From Sva-07 sp963747375 (GTDB lineage: Bacteria > Actinomycetota > Acidimicrobiia > Acidimicrobiales > Ilumatobacteraceae), in assembly GCA_963747375.1 (NCBI GenBank), contig CAVVFL010000035.1:124001-188000 (forward strand): a DNA stretch of 64,000 nt, in the 5' to 3' direction. The notes below the pieces were generated by a model. That model ran no database searches. It saw nothing but the letters and a program-made list of their open reading frames with translations, and had not been told where the DNA came from. This document shows, in pieces, positions 58,802 through 64,000 of the stretch. The translations under genes were made by a program, and so were the position numbers. How positions within the stretch are numbered: the stretch's first letter is position 1; each line of letters begins with the position of its first letter.

Positions 58802-59737
58802 ATGCTCGCCCAATTGACCGCAGCGGATCCCTGGAAGTTCCAGTGGCATCCCGAAGTCTGGATCCTCGTCGGGTTCCTCACGGGCGCGTACATCTACATG
58901 GTTCGAGTCATCGGACCCAAGGCGGTGCCGCCCGGCCAGCCCGCGGTCTCACGGTTCAACATCGGCTGCTTCGTCGGCGCGATGGCGATGCTCTGGGTGG
59001 CCAGCGACTGGCCCGTCCACGACATCGGCGAGGACTACCTGTATTCGATGCACATGGCGCAGCACATGATGCTGAGCTACTTCCTCCCCCCGCTCGTGCT
59101 GATGGCGACACCGGAGTGGTTGCTGCGGGTCCTCGTCGGCAACGGCCGGTTCTACCGAGTGGTCGTGTTCTTCACCAAGCCGGTCATCGCAGCGGTGCTG
59201 TTCAACGCGGTGATCATCCTCACGCACATTCCGGGGGTCGTTGCTGCGTCGGTCGACAGCGGCCCGCTGCACTACTCGCTGCACTTCGCCGTCGTGATGT
59301 TCTCGTTGCTGATGTGGATGCCGGTCGTCGGTCCGTTCCCCGAACTGCAGATCTCGCCGATCGGCAAGTGCATCTACCTCTTCGTCCAGTCGCTGGTGCC
59401 GACGATCCCTGCTGCCTGGCTGACGTTCGCCGACGGGGCGGTGTACAAGACCTACGACCAGCCCGTACGGGTCTGGGGCATGTCCGTGATCTTCGACCAA
59501 CAGCTCGCCGGAGCGATCATGAAGACCGGCGGCGGCATCTTCCTCTGGGCGATCATCATCTTCATCTTCTTCAAGCGATTCGCGTCCGACTTCCAGTACG
59601 ACACGACCTATCGTCGGCCGCATCCGATCCCTGACGTCGAATTCACGGGCGACACCGCACTCGACAGCGAGACACCGCTCACCACGGCCGACATCGAGCG
59701 AGAATTCGCCCAGGCACCACCCCGTTCCGCCGAGTGA
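58802..59737 (+). CDS. ctaG: Cytochrome c oxidase assembly protein CtaG (caa3 type)
   Basis: 311 aa, about seven helices, without the Cys motif of Cox11-type CtaG. HPEVWILVGFLTGAYIYMV, YLYSMHMAQHMMLSYFLPPL and ILTHIPG carry the conserved histidines thought to handle copper in the CtaG_Caa3 family; the tail from about residue 265 is polar and soluble. Last gene of the oxidase operon. Intact. Confidence 0.9.
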   Translation: MLAQLTAADPWKFQWHPEVWILVGFLTGAYIYMVRVIGPKAVPPGQPAVSRFNIGCFVGAMAMLWVASDWPVHDIGEDYLYSMHMAQHMMLSYFLPPLVLMATPEWLLRVLVGNGRFYRVVVFFTKPVIAAVLFNAVIILTHIPGVVAASVDSGPLHYSLHFAVVMFSLLMWMPVVGPFPELQISPIGKCIYLFVQSLVPTIPAAWLTFADGAVYKTYDQPVRVWGMSVIFDQQLAGAIMKTGGGIFLWAIIIFIFFKRFASDFQYDTTYRRPHPIPDVEFTGDTALDSETPLTTADIEREFAQAPPRSAE

Positions 59738-59775
59738 GCGGCGCAATGGCCCCGGCCGTGCTGGTGCGCGACCAG

Positions 59776-59781
59776 TAGCCT
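59776..59781 (+). promoter_or_regulatory. -10 box TAGCCT of serS
   Basis: TAGCCT ends 7 nt before GTG 59789. Confidence 0.5.
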
Positions 59782-59788
59782 CGATCTC

Positions 59789-61096
59789 GTGATCGATCAG
59801 CGGCTGTTGCGCACCGACCTCGATGGCGTCAAGGCTGCGCTCGGGCGGCGGGGGAACAGCGGCGTGTTGGCCGATGTCGATGCCGCAGCCGGCCTCGATG
59901 CACGCCTGATCGACATCGCGGGCCGCCGTGATGCGATCCGTGCCCGGGTCAACACGATCTCCAAGGAGGTCGGACAACTTCGCCGTGACGGCAACGTCGA
60001 AGCCGCCGAGCAGCTCCAGGCCGAGAGCCGAGCGCTGGGCGACGACGAGCGTTCGCTCGCAGCCGAACACGACGAGGTCGCCGGCGCCCTCCGCCAGTTG
60101 TTGCTGGGGATCCCGAACCTGCCACATCCCGACGCCCCCGATGGCGCCGGCGACTCCGACAACCCCGTCGTGAAGGGGCCGATCGGGTCCACGGACGCGC
60201 CCGAGTACCGGCGCGTGCCGCACTGGGAGACCGCGACGCAACTCGGTGTGCTCGACAACGAGCGGGCGGTGAAGATCTCCGGCGCGATGTTCACCATGCA
60301 GCGCGGCGCGGGCGCCACACTCGCGCGGGCGCTGTGCCAGTACGGCCTCGACCTGAACGCCGACGTCCACGAGGAGGTACGGCCGCCGTCGCTCGTGACC
60401 ACGGCGACGCTCACCGCAACCGGTCAGCTCCCGAAGTTCGCCGATGATGCCTTCGCCATCGAGCGCGACGACCTGTGGTGCATCCCGACCGCCGAGGTGC
60501 CGCTCACGTCGATCTACGCCGACGAGACGCTCGACGACACCCAGCTCCCGATCCGGATGATGGCGCACAGCGCGTCGTACCGCCGCGAGGCCGGCTCGGC
60601 CGGGCGTGACACCCGCGGCATGCTGCGCGCCCACGAGTTCGACAAGGTCGAGATCCTCGCGCTCGCTACTCCCGAGCAGGCGCCGTCGTTGCTCGACGAC
60701 ATGGTGGCGCGTGCGGAACGAGCGATCGCGGGCTTGGGTCTCACGTATCGAATCATCGAGATCTGCACCGGCGACATGGGCCAGAGCCACCATCGCAGCT
60801 TCGACATCGAGGTGTACGCGCCGGGCGTCGACTCCTGGCTCGAGGTGTCGTCGATCAGCTGGTTCAGCGACTACCAGGCGCGGCGGGCCAACATCCGGTT
60901 CCGTCGCCACGATGCCGACGGCAAGCTGCTCAAGGGAACCGAGTTCGTCCACACGTTGAACGGTTCGGCGTTGGCCGTGCCGCGCGTCTGGGCCGCCATC
61001 ATCGAGACGTACCGCAATGCCGACGGCACGGTCACCGTGCCCGAGGTGCTCAGGCCGTACATGCGCGGCATCGAGCGGATCGAGAGCACGCCATGA
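59789..61096 (+). CDS. serS: Seryl-tRNA synthetase
   Basis: 435 aa. An N-terminal antiparallel coiled coil (residues about 27-105), which grips the long variable arm of tRNA-Ser, precedes the class II catalytic core. Motif 2 is SYRREAGSAGRDTRGMLRAH, motif 3 HTLNGSALAVPRVWAAIIE. The four tRNA-Ser genes at 4295, 4418, 24419 and 28848 are its substrates. GTG start behind a leaderless-type box; coupled to pdxH by ATGA. Intact. Confidence 0.97.
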   Translation: MIDQRLLRTDLDGVKAALGRRGNSGVLADVDAAAGLDARLIDIAGRRDAIRARVNTISKEVGQLRRDGNVEAAEQLQAESRALGDDERSLAAEHDEVAGALRQLLLGIPNLPHPDAPDGAGDSDNPVVKGPIGSTDAPEYRRVPHWETATQLGVLDNERAVKISGAMFTMQRGAGATLARALCQYGLDLNADVHEEVRPPSLVTTATLTATGQLPKFADDAFAIERDDLWCIPTAEVPLTSIYADETLDDTQLPIRMMAHSASYRREAGSAGRDTRGMLRAHEFDKVEILALATPEQAPSLLDDMVARAERAIAGLGLTYRIIEICTGDMGQSHHRSFDIEVYAPGVDSWLEVSSISWFSDYQARRANIRFRRHDADGKLLKGTEFVHTLNGSALAVPRVWAAIIETYRNADGTVTVPEVLRPYMRGIERIESTP

Positions 61097-61764
61097 CCGA
61101 CTGGGCGGCACCCGATCGTCGCGCCGAGCTGTGGGGTCGACGCGAGCAATACGAGACGGAGGGGCTCGACGTCGCCGATGTCGACAGTGATCCGGTCGTG
61201 CAGTGGACCCGCTGGCACCAGGACGCCCTCGACGGTGGTGTCGCCGAACCGAACGCCATGACGGTGGCCACGATCGGCCCCGATGGGGTCCCGGACGCCC
61301 GGATCGTGCTCGTGCGGGAGGCCGATCAACGCGGCCTGGTGTTCTACAGCAACTACAACAGCGCCAAGAGTCGACAGCTCGACCAAGCGCCTGTGGCGGC
61401 CGCCGTGTTCTCCTGGCTCGACCTGCATCGTCAGGTGCGCGTCCGGGCCCGAGTCGAGCGTGTCAGCGACACCGAGAGCGATGCGTACTTCGCCTCGCGT
61501 CCACGAGGCAGCCAGCTCGGGGCGTGGGCATCACCGCAGAGCGAGGTGATCGAGGATCGGGCCACGCTGGAGGCGCTGGTCATCGCCTGCGACGAGGAGT
61601 TCACCGATGGTGAGGTCCCACGCCCACCGCACTGGGGTGGATGGCGGCTCGTGCCGCTCGAGTGGGAGTTCTGGCAGGGTCGACCCAGCCGCCTCCACGA
61701 TCGCCTCCGCTATCGGCGCGATGACGCCGGCGGCTCCTGGCACATCTCCCGCCTCGCCCCCTGA
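61093..61764 (+). CDS. pdxH: Pyridoxamine/pyridoxine 5'-phosphate oxidase
   Basis: 223 aa, FMN split-barrel. MTVATIGPDGVPDARIVLVR, VFYSNYNSAKSRQLDQAPVA, RVEAR-like VRVRARVERVSD, the E-x-x-W substrate loop, and the C-terminal FWQGRPSRLHDRLRYRRD with the conserved R-x-H-D are all present. It makes pyridoxal phosphate, the cofactor of the aminotransferases in this window. It overlaps serS by 4 nt. Confidence 0.95.
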   Translation: MTDWAAPDRRAELWGRREQYETEGLDVADVDSDPVVQWTRWHQDALDGGVAEPNAMTVATIGPDGVPDARIVLVREADQRGLVFYSNYNSAKSRQLDQAPVAAAVFSWLDLHRQVRVRARVERVSDTESDAYFASRPRGSQLGAWASPQSEVIEDRATLEALVIACDEEFTDGEVPRPPHWGGWRLVPLEWEFWQGRPSRLHDRLRYRRDDAGGSWHISRLAP

Positions 61765-61789
61765 CCGCTCCGCCCATCCCCGGGTTTGC

Positions 61790-61890
61790 GTGAGCAGGTA
61801 TCGCCGCGGCCGATGTTGTCGCTCACACGGACTTGCAGTCAACGATTCATGTGAGCGGAAACCATCGCTCCTGAGGTTGTCGCTCGCGCA
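61790..61890. repeat. Pair of imperfect direct repeats, 61-nt period, upstream of the two-component genes
   Basis: GTGAGC recurs at 61790 and 61851, and GTTGTCGCTC at 61815 and 61876, each pair 61 nt apart. Within a unit GTGAGC is the reverse complement of GCTCAC (61821-61826), so the first unit can also fold. The sequence lies in the 216-nt gap before the response regulator gene and could be an operator; no function is shown. Confidence 0.45.
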
Positions 61891-61980
61891 CAACGGAGCG
61901 GTGGGCCGGTGGCGGAGTGGTTGCCAATCGGAAAACGGCGCGAGACGAGGGTTGAACGTGGGTGATGGAGGGGCGAGGCT

Positions 61981-62676
61981 GTGGCCATGAGCGCAACGAA
62001 GGTGTTGGTTGTCGACGACGAGCCGACGGTGCGCGAGGTGGTGGCGGGCTATCTGCGCCGCGACGGCCACGAGGTGTTCGAGGCCGCCGACGGCACGACC
62101 GCCCTCGAACTCGTGGAGGCCGACCCTCCTGACCTCATCGTGCTCGACATGATGCTCCCGGGGGTGAACGGTCTCGACGTGCTTCGTCGGGTCCGTGGTA
62201 CCAGCGACGTGCCGGTGATCATGCTGACCGCCCGCGCCGAGGAGTCCGATCGCGTGGCCGGCCTCGAACTCGGGGCCGACGACTATGTCGTCAAGCCGTT
62301 CTCGCCACGCGAGCTCGCTGCGCGCGTGAACGGGGTCCTTCGTCGGGCCAACGGCCGCTCGACCGCGGCGCCCGGGCCGATCGTGTTCGGGGAGCTGATG
62401 ATCGAGCCGCTCAGTCGTCAGGTGACGCTCGAGGGTCGCAACGTCGAGATGACCCCGAAGGAGTTCGACGTGCTGGCCTTCCTGGCGTCGTCGCCCCGCC
62501 AGGTCTTCTCCAGGGCGCAGCTCCTCGAATCGGTGTGGCAGTCGTCCCCCGAATGGCAGGACCCGGCCACGGTCACCGTGCACGTACGCCGCATCCGCAA
62601 CAAGATCGAGGTCGATCCCGAGACCCCACGGTGGATCACCACGGTGTGGGGCGTCGGGTACCGATTCGAGCCATGA
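61981..62676 (+). CDS. OmpR-type response regulator
   Basis: 231 aa. Receiver domain with acidic pair VDDEP, phosphorylation site IVLDMMLPG (Asp about 56), LTAR switch and KPFSPRELAARV lysine, followed by a winged-helix domain with MTPKEFDVLAFLASSPRQVF and VTVHVRRIRNKIE. GTG 61981 has GGAGGGG 7 nt upstream; ATG 61987 is possible. Coupled to the kinase gene by ATGA. Confidence 0.93.
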   Translation: MAMSATKVLVVDDEPTVREVVAGYLRRDGHEVFEAADGTTALELVEADPPDLIVLDMMLPGVNGLDVLRRVRGTSDVPVIMLTARAEESDRVAGLELGADDYVVKPFSPRELAARVNGVLRRANGRSTAAPGPIVFGELMIEPLSRQVTLEGRNVEMTPKEFDVLAFLASSPRQVFSRAQLLESVWQSSPEWQDPATVTVHVRRIRNKIEVDPETPRWITTVWGVGYRFEP

Positions 62677-63698
62677 ACGACATGGCATCGAACTCACCGC
62701 GGGGGATGAACCGTCTCGGCGTGCGGTTCCTGGCGGCGATGCTCGCGGTGCTCGGCGTTGCGATCCTCATGATCGCGATCGCTGCGCAGTCGATGTTCAT
62801 CAACGACCACGACCTGCGACTCCTGATGTGGGCGCTCGTGCCGGCCGTGCTCGGCGCGGCCATCGTCGCGGTGCTCATGGCCCGTCCCGTCGCGCGCGAT
62901 GCGAACCGGATCTGCGATGCGGCGATGCGTGTGGCCGACGGTGACCTGACGGCGCGCACGGGGGTGACGCGCAGCGACGAACTCGGCGAAGCAGCAGCGA
63001 TGTTCGATGTGATGGTCGACCGGCTCGATTCGATCGAGCGGGAGCGGGCCCTCATGTTGTCGTCGATCTCGCACGATCTGCGCACGCCGCTCACCGCGCT
63101 CCGGGCGTCGGTCGAGGCCATACGCGACGGTGTCGCTGCCGATCCCGACCAGTATCTGACCGGCATGGAACGCCAGGTGCGGGCGTTGGCGGCGCTCGTC
63201 GACGATCTGCAGTTGCACAGCCGACTCGTCAGCGGAACGATGGAGCTGCGACGGATGCGACTCGACCTCACCGAACTCGCCGACGAGGCGATGGAGACCG
63301 TGCGGCCGATCGCTGCGGCGCGAAACGTCGCACTGCTGCTCGAGGCGACCCAACGGGTGCTCGTCGAGGCCGACGGGTCACAGCTCGCCCGGGTCATCCG
63401 CAACCTGTTGGAGAACGCCATCCGTCATGCTCCCGACGGCTCGGTGGTGCTCGTACAGATCGCGGAGCACGACACGACCGCGACGTTGCGTGTGGTCGAT
63501 CAAGGCCCCGGTTTCCCGACCGACTTCGAGGAGCGTGCCTTCGAACCATTCACACGCGCCGACCCGGCACGCGACACCCGTACCGGTACCGCCGGGCTCG
63601 GGTTGTCGATCGCGCGAGGAATCGTCGTGGCGCACGGCGGCTCGATCGGAATCGGCGCCGGGCCCGGAGGCGTCGTGGAAGTACTCCTCCCCGTGTGA
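62673..63698 (+). CDS. Sensor histidine kinase (HAMP, HisKA, HATPase)
   Basis: 341 aa. Two helices (LAAMLAVLGVAILMIAIAAQ; LLMWALVPAVLGAAIVAVLM) enclose only about 13 residues, so there is almost no extracellular sensor and detection may be intramembrane. The HAMP domain leads to the H-box SSISHDLRTPLTALRASVEA, N-box NLLENAIRHAPDG, G1 VVDQGPGFP, and G2 TGTAGLGLSIARG. It phosphorylates the regulator encoded before it. Intact. Confidence 0.93.
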   Translation: MNDMASNSPRGMNRLGVRFLAAMLAVLGVAILMIAIAAQSMFINDHDLRLLMWALVPAVLGAAIVAVLMARPVARDANRICDAAMRVADGDLTARTGVTRSDELGEAAAMFDVMVDRLDSIERERALMLSSISHDLRTPLTALRASVEAIRDGVAADPDQYLTGMERQVRALAALVDDLQLHSRLVSGTMELRRMRLDLTELADEAMETVRPIAAARNVALLLEATQRVLVEADGSQLARVIRNLLENAIRHAPDGSVVLVQIAEHDTTATLRVVDQGPGFPTDFEERAFEPFTRADPARDTRTGTAGLGLSIARGIVVAHGGSIGIGAGPGGVVEVLLPV

Positions 63699-63720
63699 CA
63701 CCCGGCCTCCAACCCCGGCC

Positions 63721-63783
63721 CCAACCCGAAATTCGGGGTGGAGGTTGCGCTCAGCGCAACTCTGGCTCCGAATTTCGGGTTGG
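63721..63783. repeat. Nested palindromic intergenic element, copy 3 (perfect)
   Basis: Outer 16-nt arms 63721-63736 and 63768-63783 are exact reverse complements (CCAACCCGAAATTCGG and its complement), and inner arms GTTGCGC (63744-63750) and GCGCAAC (63754-63760) enclose TCA. It separates the kinase gene from the convergent gene at the window end, whose stop codon is in the inner arm. Confidence 0.75.
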
Positions 63784-64000
63784 GGGGTGTGTTGGGGTGG
63801 TGGGGTTGGGGGGCCAGGTGATGGCTGCGTCGACGAGGCCGTCGATGAGTGACTCGGTGTGCGGTGTGAGGCCGGGCCCCTCCCAGTCCCACCACAGCGG
63901 GCTCGAACCTCGAACACGTGGTGGAAGTTCGATCTGGACGCCACCGTCACGGGGGAGGTTCACCGGGTTTCGGTCGTGGAGCCCACGGAGCTGTTCGGGG
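63751..64000 (-). CDS. Unidentified protein, C-terminal part only
   Basis: The frame is open from the window edge to a stop at 63751, about 82 residues. It includes LPPRVRGSSPLWWDWEGPGL and TPHTESLIDGLVDAAITW, then a Pro/Thr-rich tail that runs into the palindrome. Composition before the tail looks like real protein. No family recognised; the N-terminus is outside the window. Confidence 0.5.
   Translation of the reverse strand, partial: PEQLRGLHDRNPVNLPRDGGVQIELPPRVRGSSPLWWDWEGPGLTPHTESLIDGLVDAAITWPPNPTTPTHPPTRNSEPELR

Noticed and set aside
61790..61890. Short CRISPR-like array
   Set aside because: Only two imperfect units, no regular short repeats with unique spacers and no cas genes.

Overview
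The window is high-GC, gene-dense actinobacterial DNA. A clpS–DUF2017 pair, caa3-type oxidase genes, an F420-type (DDN-like) oxidoreductase, SARP/BTAD-type proteins and TANNNT -10 boxes placed for leaderless transcription point to Actinobacteria. The closest guess from gene content is an Acidimicrobiia (Ilumatobacter-like) lineage; this is inference, because no marker was searched. No insertion sequence, prophage or CRISPR array is visible.

Layout. 0-16 kb is housekeeping and mixed metabolism: a truncated STAND ATPase, a thioesterase, a MazF-type toxin-antitoxin pair, two divergent tRNA-Ser genes, a membrane LysM/lysozyme-like protein, tRNA-Arg(ACG), a diguanylate cyclase, an aminotransferase/omega-amidase pair, a GNAT enzyme, a drug/lipid-type ABC exporter (one ATPase, two permeases), msrA, and a CaiB/aminotransferase pair. 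16.1-20.9 kb carries three overlapping type IV prepilin-like genes, two of them apparently modular (von Willebrand A; fibronectin III plus proline linker). 20.9-30.1 kb holds an ABC exporter, a secreted tripeptidyl-peptidase-like hydrolase, tRNA-Ser(CGA), a Roadblock / small GTPase / DUF4388-like operon, tRNA deaminase tadA, tRNA-Ser(GGA), SRP RNA and a 5'-3' exonuclease.

30.2-38.8 kb is a type IV pilus assembly locus (pilB, pilC, pilD, pilT, a pilA-like pilin, and two coiled-coil proteins). 39.0-49.0 kb is a complete, translationally coupled Tad/Flp pilus operon on the minus strand, ending in a large membrane LysM-BTAD protein. 49.0-59.7 kb carries clpS/DUF2017, heme O synthase ctaB and the cytochrome oxidase region. 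There a three-gene module encodes oxidase-like subunits whose subunit I has lost every heme and copper ligand, and it is followed by the canonical ctaC-D-E-(subunit IV)-G set. 59.7-64 kb holds serS, pdxH, a two-component system and the end of an unidentified gene.

Cross-cutting features. All four serine isoacceptor tRNAs and SerRS lie in this one window. About a dozen genes or RNAs have TANNNT 6-7 nt before the start codon or RNA 5' end. A nested palindrome occurs three times, each time between convergent transcription units. Around 29 otherwise convincing genes are broken by one or more single-base shifts, mostly extra bases; several are in essential genes such as ctaD, so sequencing or assembly error is the likeliest cause. 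These genes are annotated across the shift and each shift is stated.
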